Shown: positions 27,596-35,735 of the stretch, in pieces
Position numbering within the stretch: position 1 is the stretch's first letter
Layout of the letters: the number at the start of each line of letters is the position of its first letter
Assembly (NCBI GenBank): GCA_017307785.1
Contig: JAFKGI010000013.1
Span: 1-64,000, forward strand
DNA length: 64,000 nt
From: Vulcanimicrobiota bacterium
Lineage (GTDB): Bacteria > Vulcanimicrobiota > Xenobia > Xenobiales > JADMJV01
Direction of reading: 5' to 3'
The notes under the pieces: model-generated
What the model was told of the DNA's origin: nothing
Databases searched by the model: none
Seen by the model: the letters and a program-made list of their open reading frames with translations, nothing else
Program-made: the position numbers and the translations under genes

Positions 27596-28911
27596 AAGAC
27601 TCGGCGATACCATTCGGCGCTGGCTTTGGGCCGGCGCTCCAGGGTTTCGGGATGGATGGCCAGCAATCCGTAACGCTTTTGGTAGCCGTTGAGCCAGGAA
27701 AAGTTGTCCATCAAGGCCCACATCAGGTAGCCCTTCACGGGCGCGCCCTGGGCCAGAGCTCGCGAAATGGCCTGCAGGTGGGCTTCTACGAAGGCAATGC
27801 GCTGAGGATCGTCCTGACAAGACGGGTCCTCGCGCAGACCGATGCCATTCTCCGTCACCATCAGCGGTAGCCCCGGATAGCTGCGGTTCAGGTCCAGCAA
27901 AAGGTCCTCCAGGCCCTGGGGATCGATCTCCCAGTCCCACTCGGTCTTTTCGGCTCTTGGAGAGTCCACGAACTGAAGCCTTCCTTGCAGCGAGAACTGG
28001 CACTTCTCTTGACTTTGACCGCTGGTGTTGAGATGAAACTGGGTGGGGCGCTGCGAGTGCGCCACCCACTTGGGGTAGTAGTAGTTGACGCCCAGGAAGT
28101 CCACGGGCTGGGGATTGTCCAGCACTTGCTCAAAGCGCAGGCGACGCGCGGCCGCCTGGGGATAGCGTCCGTGCACGACCGCCTCCAGGAACCAGCGATT
28201 GAGGTAGTCGTCGGCCCAGCGCGCGGCCCGACGGTCTTTGGCGCTGGTTCCGGCGCAGCGCACGGGGCTGAGGTTGAGGGCGATGCCCAGTTTGCCGCGC
28301 ACTCCGGCCGAGCGCAGCCGGGCCAGAGCCAGATGGTGGGCGCGCATCAACTGATGTCCGGCCTGAAAGGCCCGGTCCAGATTCTGTACGCACGGCGGAT
28401 GCAGGCCGGTCACGAAGCCATTCATGATGCTCCAGGCCGGTTCATTGAGGGTCATCCAGTGGGTCACTCGGTCCCCCAGACGACGGGCCGCCAACTCGAC
28501 ATATTCGGCGAATGCCTCCGGAACGGCCGGATTCTCCCAGCTGCCCAGTCGGCTGGGCAAATCCCAGTGATAAAGGGTGGCCATAGGGGCCACGCCGCGG
28601 GCGCACAGTCCGTCCACCAACCGGTCGTAGAAATCCAGGCCGCGGACACCGCGCGGCCAGGAGAGCGAGAAGCGGTAGGCGTTGTGACCTAGCTTGCCGA
28701 TCCAATCGAGGTCTTCTTGCCAGCGACGATAGTGGTCACAGGCCGGTTCGGGAGTGGCCCGGCCGTGAATACGCTCGGGGTGATTGCGACAGAAGTCGTC
28801 CCAGATGCTGGGTTCGCGGCCGTCGGCCTCGGTCGACCCCTCGATCTGAAGAGCGGCGGTAGCGCACCCCCAGAAAAAGTCTGGTGGAAAAGAAAGCGAA
28901 GGACTGGTCAT
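27568..28911 (-). CDS. Beta-glucosidase, glycoside hydrolase family 1
   Basis: A 447-aa (beta/alpha)8 enzyme. The N-terminal FFWGCATAALQIEG, acid/base motif TLNEP and nucleophile motif VTENG are all present, so it should be an active retaining beta-glycosidase. No signal peptide is seen. Compared with the family, the loop after SLSWPR is shortened: the usual ~10-residue stretch with a Gly and Asn before GLDFYDRL is reduced to GVR. The start codon overlaps the start codon of the divergent HD-domain gene (CATG at 28,909-28,912). Confidence 0.93.
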   Translation of the reverse strand: MTSPSLSFPPDFFWGCATAALQIEGSTEADGREPSIWDDFCRNHPERIHGRATPEPACDHYRRWQEDLDWIGKLGHNAYRFSLSWPRGVRGLDFYDRLVDGLCARGVAPMATLYHWDLPSRLGSWENPAVPEAFAEYVELAARRLGDRVTHWMTLNEPAWSIMNGFVTGLHPPCVQNLDRAFQAGHQLMRAHHLALARLRSAGVRGKLGIALNLSPVRCAGTSAKDRRAARWADDYLNRWFLEAVVHGRYPQAAARRLRFEQVLDNPQPVDFLGVNYYYPKWVAHSQRPTQFHLNTSGQSQEKCQFSLQGRLQFVDSPRAEKTEWDWEIDPQGLEDLLLDLNRSYPGLPLMVTENGIGLREDPSCQDDPQRIAFVEAHLQAISRALAQGAPVKGYLMWALMDNFSWLNGYQKRYGLLAIHPETLERRPKASAEWYRRVFQTSAGSKS

Positions 28912-29503
28912 GGACGAGGAAGATTCGCGCCGCCAGGAGCGGCTCCGCCAACGCTGGCAAAAATTGTTGCCCGACTACGATGGGGAGCCGATTTTGCGGG
29001 CCTACGCGGAGCCGGGGCGAGGGTATCACAATCTGGAGCACCTGGAAGAGGTGCTGCTGTGGGTGGATCAGGTGCCGCTGGCTCAGACCGATCGAGACCG
29101 TTTGAGCATCGCGCTTTTCTACCATGATGCCGTCTATAACGGACGCAGAAGTGACAACGAGCAGGCCAGCGCCGACTGGTGCCAGCGCGACCTGGGCGAG
29201 CGAGCCGAGGTGGAGTTGATCCTGGATACGCAGCACGCCGCTCAGCCGGCCAGTGAGCTGGGACGCTGGATGGTGGACATCGACCTGTCGGTGCTGGGCT
29301 CCGACCGTCTGCGCTTTGACCGCTACGAAACCGGCGTGCGCAAAGAATACTCCTGGGTCCCCTGGTTTCTCTTCCGGCGCAAGCGTAAGCAGATTTTACT
29401 GCAGTTTCTGGACCGGCCTCAGCTTTATTTCACCGACTTCTTTCGCCAGCGGTTGGAAGAGAGCGCCCGAGCCAACCTGCAACGAGCTGTGGCGGCACTC
29501 TGA
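28910..29503 (+). CDS. Predicted metal-dependent HD-superfamily hydrolase
   Basis: A 197-aa protein matching the COG4339-type HD family: GYHNLEHLEEVL with the first His pair, LFYHDAVYNGRRSDNE with the HD doublet, and a downstream DIDLSVLG aspartate. Such proteins bind divalent metals; the substrate is unknown. An SD-like GAAGGA lies upstream, inside the divergent GH1 gene. The 3' end overlaps the convergent FAD oxidoreductase by 74 bases. Confidence 0.82.
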   Translation: MDEEDSRRQERLRQRWQKLLPDYDGEPILRAYAEPGRGYHNLEHLEEVLLWVDQVPLAQTDRDRLSIALFYHDAVYNGRRSDNEQASADWCQRDLGERAEVELILDTQHAAQPASELGRWMVDIDLSVLGSDRLRFDRYETGVRKEYSWVPWFLFRRKRKQILLQFLDRPQLYFTDFFRQRLEESARANLQRAVAAL

Positions 29504-30575
29504 GGAACAGTTCGAGTAGGGGAGCGTGCGGCGCCAGCAGTCCCTGATTGGCACTCAGCAGGCGCTGGAAAAGCGCCGGGTGGTCTCTCAGGGTTCGCAA
29601 CACGCCGCGGCGCAGCCAGGGCCAGCGTGACAGCCAGAGTGCCCCCCAGGTCACCGTGTAGTAATGGCCCACGATATCCGCGTGAGTTCGAACATAGTCC
29701 GGCAGTCTCGTCCGTTCTGTGCCCGGTTTCCACTGGCGTCCCAGAGCTTCCGCCTGGGCGAAGGCCAGACTCAACCCTTCCCCGGTGCATGCGTCCAGGT
29801 AGCCGGCTGCGTCGCCGAGCAAGACGACGCCCGGTTCGTGGACGCTGCGGCTGCGCTGCCAAAGGGGTCCGTAGCCGGCCAGTTGGGAGACGGGCGAATG
29901 CAGACGTTCGCTCAGTTCCGGAAAGGCTGACAGCCAGTTGTGGCGGCGCAGTCCGGCCTGACTCAGCACGGCCACTCCCACCGTATCGGGACCGGCCGGC
30001 GAAACGTAGGCCTCGCAACCTTTGGCGTAATGAACTTCGACTCGACGGTTCCAGGGGCGAACGGCGAAGTGCTGACGCCAACCCCAACGCTGCCACCAGC
30101 CGTTGGTGCGACCTTGCAATCCCAGCATCCGGCGAGTGGGCGAATGCAGTCCATCGGCGGCCACCAGCAGCCGACAGCGCCAGTGTCCCCGCGTACTGTC
30201 GATCTCCATCCAATCTCCGGAGCGGCGGGCATCCAGCACCCGGCAGTGATCGACCAGTTCGGCCGAGCAAAGCAGGGCCGCGGAGAGTTCGGTGCGGCGC
30301 ACGACCCGGCCCGGACCTTCAGCAAAGTCCGCGCCCGCTCTCAGGGAGCCCTCCACGTAGTCGATGCCGGGCAGGGGAGAACCACCGGGGTCGACTCCCA
30401 GGCGGCTCAGGGCCGCCACTCCGACCGGCATGATGCCCTCACCGCAGACTTTGTCGATGGGCCAGCCGCGGCGTTCCAGCACGACCGGGGTGATGCCCTG
30501 CCTCAGCAGAGCTCGCGCCGCCGCCAGCCCGGCGGGTCCTCCTCCCACGATGAGAACCGGGCATTCTCTTACCAT
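29430..30575 (-). CDS. FAD-dependent oxidoreductase of the phenolic-lipid operon
   Basis: A 381-aa flavoprotein of the UbiH/geranylgeranyl-reductase type. It has the Rossmann motif VGGGPAGLAAARALL with the following Glu, the KVCGEGIMP segment, and GDAAGYLDACTGEGLSLA for FAD binding. In type III PKS clusters such as Streptomyces srsABC, a related flavoprotein hydroxylates the methylated alkylresorcinol to a hydroquinone or quinone; the same step is inferred here. The start overlaps the nitroreductase stop by 7 bases, so it is the last gene of the operon. A longer upstream reading is not homologous. Confidence 0.87.
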   Translation of the reverse strand: MVRECPVLIVGGGPAGLAAARALLRQGITPVVLERRGWPIDKVCGEGIMPVGVAALSRLGVDPGGSPLPGIDYVEGSLRAGADFAEGPGRVVRRTELSAALLCSAELVDHCRVLDARRSGDWMEIDSTRGHWRCRLLVAADGLHSPTRRMLGLQGRTNGWWQRWGWRQHFAVRPWNRRVEVHYAKGCEAYVSPAGPDTVGVAVLSQAGLRRHNWLSAFPELSERLHSPVSQLAGYGPLWQRSRSVHEPGVVLLGDAAGYLDACTGEGLSLAFAQAEALGRQWKPGTERTRLPDYVRTHADIVGHYYTVTWGALWLSRWPWLRRGVLRTLRDHPALFQRLLSANQGLLAPHAPLLELFLRVPPQLVAGWLGRSLPTAGERSR

Positions 30576-31144
30576 TGTTCCAGATGGATACGCTGGGAGC
30601 GAGCCGGGCGATTGGCTGAATGACCCTTGCGCGTGGAGCGGGAGTAGCCCAGAGTGAGCAGGCCAATCGGCTCCACGTTGGGGGGAATTCCCAGGTGCTC
30701 GGCCAGGCCGGGAAGGTTGTGAATGCCCTGGAAGCCAGCCGCCAACCCTTCCTCCAGCGCGGCTAATAGAAGGATCATCAGCATGCATCCGGCGTCCACA
30801 TGCCAGTAGGGAACGGGCCAATTTTTCTCGGCCGCGTCTTTGTCGGGCAAGGAATAGCGGTCCCAATAAACCTGGGGCTCGGCACACAGAATCAGGTGGA
30901 CGGGCGCCAGGCTGAGCCAGGCCGGATAGCCTCGGGATACCCAGTCGGACTCCCCGGCCAGTTCCGCCACCGCTCTGCGATTTTCCGGCTTCTGCACCAC
31001 CACCAGGCTGATGCCCTGAGAGTTTCCGGCGCTCGGGCCACGTAGGGCGGCAGCCAGCACTCGTTCCAGCTTGTCGCGTTCCAGCGGTCGGTCCTCGTAG
31101 TCGCGGACCATGCGCCGCCGGCTCAGCAGATTATAGAGGGACAT
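30569..31144 (-). CDS. Nitroreductase-family flavoprotein
   Basis: A 191-aa FMN enzyme: the N-terminal RRRMVRDYEDRPLE contains the family Arg/Ser FMN contact, then AALRGPSAGNSQG and the C-terminal LGIPPNVEPIGLLTLGY. Family members reduce quinones, nitro groups or enones with NAD(P)H. In this operon it could reduce a quinone product or an intermediate. It overlaps FAAL by 14 bases upstream and the FAD gene by 7 bases downstream. No SD is visible, consistent with translational coupling. Confidence 0.88.
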   Translation of the reverse strand: MSLYNLLSRRRMVRDYEDRPLERDKLERVLAAALRGPSAGNSQGISLVVVQKPENRRAVAELAGESDWVSRGYPAWLSLAPVHLILCAEPQVYWDRYSLPDKDAAEKNWPVPYWHVDAGCMLMILLLAALEEGLAAGFQGIHNLPGLAEHLGIPPNVEPIGLLTLGYSRSTRKGHSANRPARSQRIHLEQW

Positions 31145-32585
31145 GTTTTTGGCGAGCGCGATAGCGCGAGATTTTACCGCTGCTGGTGCGCGGCAGCCAG
31201 CCGCTGTCGACCAGTTCGACGCGCACGGGTAGAGGGGCGGAGCTGACGAGTTGCTGGAGTTCGGCCAGATCGGGAGGAGCGCCGCGACGCGGTCGTTCCA
31301 CCAGGCACAGCGCACCGGTCTCCCCCTGTATAGCCGCGCTTTCGTAGGGAAGTACGAGTTGTTCCACGATTTCCGGGTCGTGTTTGCGGGCGTGGTGGAC
31401 CAGCACGTCTTTGCGGCGAGTCACGAAATAGAGTTCGTCTTCCCAGAAAAAACCCAGGTCGCCGGTATCGTAGGGCGCTTCCAGCCCGATTGCCAGGCTG
31501 TTGCCGGAGATCTGAATGGAGCCAAGCCGTGCGGATGGGAGCGGCTGACCCGCTTCATCTCGAATCGACACCTCGGTCCCGGCCACGGGTTTGCCTAAAC
31601 GGACGAGTTGCCGCGAGCCGGTGGTCACCCTTTCGCCGATTTCGCCGGGCAGGCAAAAGCCCTGCAAGTGGGGGCCGGAGCTGAAGGTCACGGCCAGAGT
31701 ATTTTCGGCCAGCCCGTAGACCGGTCGCAGGCACTCCCAACTCAGCCCGAACTTCTGATATTTAGCGTGAAATGCGCGCAAGGTCTCGGGTCGTATGGTT
31801 TCGGAGCCGAGCAGCAGCATCTGCAGACAGGAGAGGTCCAGGTCTTGCTCGGAGCCGCGCTGGAGTATCTGTTCGAGCGCGAAATTGGGCGCCACCGAGA
31901 TGGTGGCGCGTCGTCGGCTGATGGTCTGCAGCCAACTGTCGGGGCGCAGGGCGAACTGGATGGGGGTCAGCAGGCTCAAGGAGCCCGGAGCATAGAGAGC
32001 GCTGAGCAGGCAGCCGACCAGACCCATGTCGTGATAGAGCGGCAACCAGGATACGCAGCTGTGTCGGGTTCGGTCGCCGGGGAGTTGCCTGGCAATGGCC
32101 TCCAGATTGTGCTGGAGATTGGCGTGACTGAGCCGGGTGGCGCGCGGTTCCCAGGTGGTGCCGCTGGAAAACTGGATGTAGGCAAGTGCGGCTTCAGGAG
32201 CCGGGGGGGCCGGCGTTTCTGCCTCGGGAAGAGGTAAAGCCCGCCATTCTCCGGGCAGGCGTGGCAGCAGGCGGGAGTCGCACCAACCTCCGGTTGTTTG
32301 CAAGTGCTCCAGACACGATCTGAGAAATGCTTCGTAGGATCCGGCCTGCTGTAGACGAGCGGGGGGAGGCAGACAGACGGGAGTGCAGCCGGCCCACCAG
32401 GCGGCCAGCAGCGCCTGGACGAGTTCCAGGCTGTTCTCCCCGACCAGCACCACCGTGCTTCCTGGTTGCAGACAGGCGGCCTGGCGAGCGGCGGTCTCGA
32501 TCAGCTGACTATAGGGGTAGAACCCGTTTTCCCAGTGGAGTCCGCAGTGGTCGGTGTGGCGGCGGGACCGGAGCAACTCAAGCAT
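31131..32585 (-). CDS. Fatty acyl-AMP ligase-like adenylating enzyme
   Basis: A 484-aa ANL-family enzyme. It has the phosphate-binding QFSSGTTWEPRA, the WLPLYHDMGLVG segment characteristic of fatty acyl-AMP ligases, YGLAE, YDTGDLGF, and the C-terminal Lys in TSSGKISRYRAR. FAALs load fatty acids onto acyl carrier proteins, here most simply the ACP encoded immediately upstream (8-base overlap). It is shorter than typical FAALs (~570-600), mainly in the C-terminal half. The start at 32,585 is chosen because homology begins with MLELLRSR; a longer reading enters the ACP gene. Confidence 0.88.
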   Translation of the reverse strand: MLELLRSRRHTDHCGLHWENGFYPYSQLIETAARQAACLQPGSTVVLVGENSLELVQALLAAWWAGCTPVCLPPPARLQQAGSYEAFLRSCLEHLQTTGGWCDSRLLPRLPGEWRALPLPEAETPAPPAPEAALAYIQFSSGTTWEPRATRLSHANLQHNLEAIARQLPGDRTRHSCVSWLPLYHDMGLVGCLLSALYAPGSLSLLTPIQFALRPDSWLQTISRRRATISVAPNFALEQILQRGSEQDLDLSCLQMLLLGSETIRPETLRAFHAKYQKFGLSWECLRPVYGLAENTLAVTFSSGPHLQGFCLPGEIGERVTTGSRQLVRLGKPVAGTEVSIRDEAGQPLPSARLGSIQISGNSLAIGLEAPYDTGDLGFFWEDELYFVTRRKDVLVHHARKHDPEIVEQLVLPYESAAIQGETGALCLVERPRRGAPPDLAELQQLVSSAPLPVRVELVDSGWLPRTSSGKISRYRARQKHVPL

Positions 32586-32829
32586 GCGGCCTGCCTTCGG
32601 CGAGTCGTTTCTCGACCAGCTCGACAAAGTCGCCGACGGTCGAGGGCGGGCTCTCCGGGTCTTCATTCAGGCACAGGCGAAAGTGGTCCTCGGCGGCCAC
32701 CGCCAGGGTCAGCAGGGCCAGCGAGTCCAGCCCCAGATCCTCGCGCAGACGAGTGGCCGGTTCGATGACGCCGGTCACGCGACACTGCTGGCGGAGGGTG
32801 GCTTCGGTCAGTTTCCAAACGTCTTCCAC
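32578..32829 (-). CDS. Acyl carrier protein
   Basis: An 83-aa four-helix carrier with the phosphopantetheine site GLDSLALL (S36). It is more divergent than fatty-acid AcpP and dedicated to this operon by position: overlapped by the methyltransferase upstream (22 bases) and FAAL downstream (8 bases). It should carry the acyl starter activated by FAAL and present it to the type III PKS. Such carriers need a 4'-phosphopantetheinyl transferase, not seen in the window. Confidence 0.9.
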   Translation of the reverse strand: MEDVWKLTEATLRQQCRVTGVIEPATRLREDLGLDSLALLTLAVAAEDHFRLCLNEDPESPPSTVGDFVELVEKRLAEGRPHA

Positions 32830-33308
32830 GCTTTATCCTCCATGCGAATGCGCCAGCTCAGCAGCAGCGCATTGGCCAGGCTGAGACCGAGGGCCGTGCG
32901 CCAGGCACCGAACACCAGCGGGAAGCTTAGAAGCTCCAGCACCACCCCTACGTAATTGGGATGTCTGAGAAAACGGAAGGGCCCGTGTCTCATCGGCTGT
33001 TCGTGGCGAAAGACCAGGATGCGGGTGGTCCAGCGTGGCCCCAGCGAACGCTGAGCCCAGGCGCGTAGTGCCTGTCCGGCCAGGGCGGGAGCCAGCCAGT
33101 GGGGATTCCAAGAAACGCCCTGATGCAAACCCTCGTAAAGCCAGGCGGCAAACCAGAGCACGTGGAGCAAGACCATGATGGGATAGTGTCGAGGGGCGAA
33201 TTCGTGGGCGCCTTCTTTCAAGAGCTTTCGAGTATTGTGGCGGGCGCGTCGCACCTCGGCGAGACGCTGGAATACTAAAAGCAGCCAGAAAGCCAGGAAG
33301 TTTACCAC
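32808..33308 (-). CDS. Isoprenylcysteine carboxyl methyltransferase-family protein
   Basis: A 166-aa integral membrane protein with four to five helices and the SAM-binding motif GPFRFLRHPNYVGVVLE, typical of ICMT/PEMT-like enzymes. Homologues next to bacterial type III PKS genes (SrsB, BpsB/YpbQ) O-methylate alkylresorcinols or alkylpyrones. The start overlaps the PKS stop by 7 bases. Confidence 0.9.
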   Translation of the reverse strand: MVNFLAFWLLLVFQRLAEVRRARHNTRKLLKEGAHEFAPRHYPIMVLLHVLWFAAWLYEGLHQGVSWNPHWLAPALAGQALRAWAQRSLGPRWTTRILVFRHEQPMRHGPFRFLRHPNYVGVVLELLSFPLVFGAWRTALGLSLANALLLSWRIRMEDKAWKTFGN

Positions 33309-34366
33309 CGCAGCAGCACCAGTTCGGCGCAGAAAGCCGGCCCCATCGCCAGCATCAGTCCGTAGTCTCCCGGTTGGTAGCTCTTCTTCAGGTGTTCGGC
33401 CAGAATGAAGAGCACCGAAGCCGAGGAGAGGTTGCCTACCGTCTGCAGCGAGTCACGGGTCACCTGGAGCGCTTTGGCGGGTAGATCCAGAGCTTCTTGC
33501 AGAGCGTCCACCACCTTGGGGCCCCCGGGATGGGCCACCCAGGCTTTGATATCGGCCGGCGTGAGGTCGTGATCTTCTAGAAATTGCAGCAGGGCCGGGC
33601 CGAGATGCTGGCGGGCAAAGTGGGGGACTTGCGGCGAGAGCACGATGGAAAACCCGTGACTGCCAATGTCCCAACCCATAACGTCCTGCGAGTCTGGAAA
33701 GAAGACCGAGCGAGTGTCCACCACCGTGGGATGGGCTTCCTGAGTCGGACCCATCAGCACGGCCGCCGCTCCGTCCCCGAAGAGACCGCTGGCCACCAGG
33801 TTGGCGACGGAAAGATCCTGAGGTTGAAGAGTTAACGAACAGAGTTCCACGCTCAACAGAATTCCGCGACTCTGGGGGGAGCCGAGCAGCAGGTCCGTCA
33901 GCCGGGCGGTGCCGGCGGCGCCACCGAGGCACCCCAGGCCGAAGAGAGGTAGACGCCGCAGGTCGGGGCGGAAGGGCAGTCGGTTCATCAGCTGGGCGTC
34001 GAGCGAAGGAACACTCAGGCCGGTGACGCTGGTATAGACGAGAAAGTCGATTTGTTCGGCACAACAGTGGGCTTGGCGCAGCAGGTCGGAGACGACTTGT
34101 TCGGCCAGTTCCAAAGAAACCTGACCGAAAGCTCGATTGCGCTCGCTAAAGTCGGAGGCTTTCAGGTAGTCTTCGCGGGGGAGACTGAGATGACGTCCTT
34201 CGATGCCCATGGCCTGGTGAAACTGGCGCAGACGCTGTCCGTTATAGTGTTGCTCGCGCCAGAGCTGCTCCAGGCCCTGCAGCAGGTCGTCTTGCGAGTA
34301 ATAGTGCGGCGGCAGGGCTGTGGCGCAAGCCAGCAGCCCGGGCCCGCTACGGGAGGACTTCGCCAA
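33302..34366 (-). CDS. Type III polyketide synthase (chalcone synthase-like)
   Basis: A 354-aa thiolase-fold homodimer enzyme with the full catalytic triad: Cys146 in GLGCLGGA, His279 in VAHPGGPK and Asn312 in GNLSSAS. It extends an acyl starter with malonyl-CoA units and cyclises to resorcinols or pyrones. The N-terminus (GLLACATALPPHYYSQ) matches bacterial alkylresorcinol or alkylpyrone synthases. Start is a TTG at 34,366, overlapping the upstream cyclophilin by 20 bases. Its downstream FAAL-ACP pair suggests an ACP-bound starter. Chain length and ring type cannot be predicted here. Confidence 0.93.
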   Translation of the reverse strand: MAKSSRSGPGLLACATALPPHYYSQDDLLQGLEQLWREQHYNGQRLRQFHQAMGIEGRHLSLPREDYLKASDFSERNRAFGQVSLELAEQVVSDLLRQAHCCAEQIDFLVYTSVTGLSVPSLDAQLMNRLPFRPDLRRLPLFGLGCLGGAAGTARLTDLLLGSPQSRGILLSVELCSLTLQPQDLSVANLVASGLFGDGAAAVLMGPTQEAHPTVVDTRSVFFPDSQDVMGWDIGSHGFSIVLSPQVPHFARQHLGPALLQFLEDHDLTPADIKAWVAHPGGPKVVDALQEALDLPAKALQVTRDSLQTVGNLSSASVLFILAEHLKKSYQPGDYGLMLAMGPAFCAELVLLRW

Positions 34367-34967
34367 AGAGGATATAGGCGGGCTGTTTGGGCAGTTTCTT
34401 CAGGTAAACGTCGCCTTTGCCCCACAGTTGGTCCTGGTCCAGTCCCATGCTGGCGTCGCCCACCGCGGGAAAGCTGAGGGCGATGTCCAGGCCTTCGATG
34501 ACCTTGCCGAAGGCCGTGAAGTTGCCTTGCTGGACCAGGCGCGAGTTGTCCTGGTAGTTGATGAAGACCTGGGTGCTGTTGGTGTCGGGACCGGCTTTGG
34601 CGAAGGCCAGCGTTCCCGGGCCCAGGGCAAAGTAGCTGGGGTCGTCTTTGAAGTTGTTGTTCTGGTACTCGGGAAACGAGCCACGCCAGTTGATTCCGAA
34701 TTGAGCCACGAAGTTGGGCACGACGCGGAAGACCGGGGTGAAATCGTAAAAGCCCTTCTGGACCAGTTCGGTAAAGCGGGCCACGGCGTTGGGCGCCGCC
34801 TGAGGGTAGAGTTCCATGACGATGTTGCCCTGGGTGGTGACAAAGCGGACTTTGGTCACCTGGGTCAAGGCCGGGGCGCGATCTTTGTACTGGGGCAGCG
34901 GAGTGAGGTAGCTCGGTTGCGCCCAGACGGAAAGGCTGAGCAGAGCGGCCAAAAAGAGCGACTTCAC
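34347..34967 (-). CDS. Exported cyclophilin-type peptidyl-prolyl isomerase
   Basis: A 206-aa protein with a signal peptide (SLFLAALLSLSVWAQ) and a cyclophilin fold: VMELYPQAAPNAVARF, TPVFRVVPNFVAQFG with the catalytic Arg and the active-site Gln, and DTNSTQVFIN. The usual FHRV His and QGGD motif are altered. It should catalyse proline isomerisation of periplasmic proteins. It is a close tandem paralogue of the lipoprotein gene upstream, overlapping by 4 bases. Confidence 0.92.
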   Translation of the reverse strand: MKSLFLAALLSLSVWAQPSYLTPLPQYKDRAPALTQVTKVRFVTTQGNIVMELYPQAAPNAVARFTELVQKGFYDFTPVFRVVPNFVAQFGINWRGSFPEYQNNNFKDDPSYFALGPGTLAFAKAGPDTNSTQVFINYQDNSRLVQQGNFTAFGKVIEGLDIALSFPAVGDASMGLDQDQLWGKGDVYLKKLPKQPAYILFGEVLP

Positions 34968-35695
34968 TTGATGATTTCCGCCTTGAGGATGGTGTCGGGC
35001 TTGTTGGGGAGACCTTTGATGAAGCCCTCGGTGTCGGCCCAGAGAGCGCCCTGGTCGCCGGCTTCCTCGACGCGCTTGAACTTGGTGGAGTTCTCGTAGC
35101 CCTTGGTCACCTTGCCGAAAGCGGTGAAGCCGCCCTGTTGGACCAGGCCGCTGTTGTCATTGTAATTGATGAAGACCTGAGTGCTGTTGGTGTCCGGGCC
35201 GGCTTTGGCGAAAGCCAGGGTGGCCGTGCCCAGGTGGAAGAAGCTCGGGTCATCCTTGAAGTTCTTGTCTTTCCATTCGACTTTGCCTGGTTTGGAGTTG
35301 ATGCCGAACTGGCAGACAAAACCCGGCTCCACGCGGAAGATGGGGGTGTTGTCGTAGAAGCCCAACTTGATCAATTCCACGAACTGCTTGGCGGCGTTGG
35401 GAGCTGCTTCCGGGTAGATCTCCATAAAGAGATCGCCCTGGGTGGTCTTGAACTTGGCTTTGACGACTTTCTTGAGCTTGGGCGCCTTTACGCCGGGCAG
35501 GGGTTCGAGCTTGCCCTTGGTGTAAATGGGCGCGCCTTCCGGCATGGGCGGCGGGGGCTCGTTGGTGGGGGGAGGAGTGACGGGGGTGTTGATCGCGACC
35601 GGGGATTCGCTGCTGGCTGGAGGGGGGCTCGACTGGCAGCCGGTCAGGATCAAAGAGCTCAGTAGAAAAAGATGGACAGGTTTCACAGGGTTCAC
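34964..35695 (-). CDS. Cyclophilin-type peptidyl-prolyl isomerase lipoprotein
   Basis: A 243-aa protein with a lipobox (LILTGC) followed by a Pro/Ser-rich linker (~residues 20-55) and a cyclophilin domain sharing VFINYNDNSGLVQQG with its neighbour. The altered active-site loop FRVEPGFVCQFG again keeps the Arg and Gln. It is likely anchored to the outer or inner membrane, while the downstream paralogue is soluble. The pair arose by tandem duplication. Confidence 0.92.
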   Translation of the reverse strand: MNPVKPVHLFLLSSLILTGCQSSPPPASSESPVAINTPVTPPPTNEPPPPMPEGAPIYTKGKLEPLPGVKAPKLKKVVKAKFKTTQGDLFMEIYPEAAPNAAKQFVELIKLGFYDNTPIFRVEPGFVCQFGINSKPGKVEWKDKNFKDDPSFFHLGTATLAFAKAGPDTNSTQVFINYNDNSGLVQQGGFTAFGKVTKGYENSTKFKRVEEAGDQGALWADTEGFIKGLPNKPDTILKAEIIK

Positions 35696-35735
35696 TCCTC
35701 ACTTTTCGTGGCCCCCGTTTTCCCGACATGGAGAG

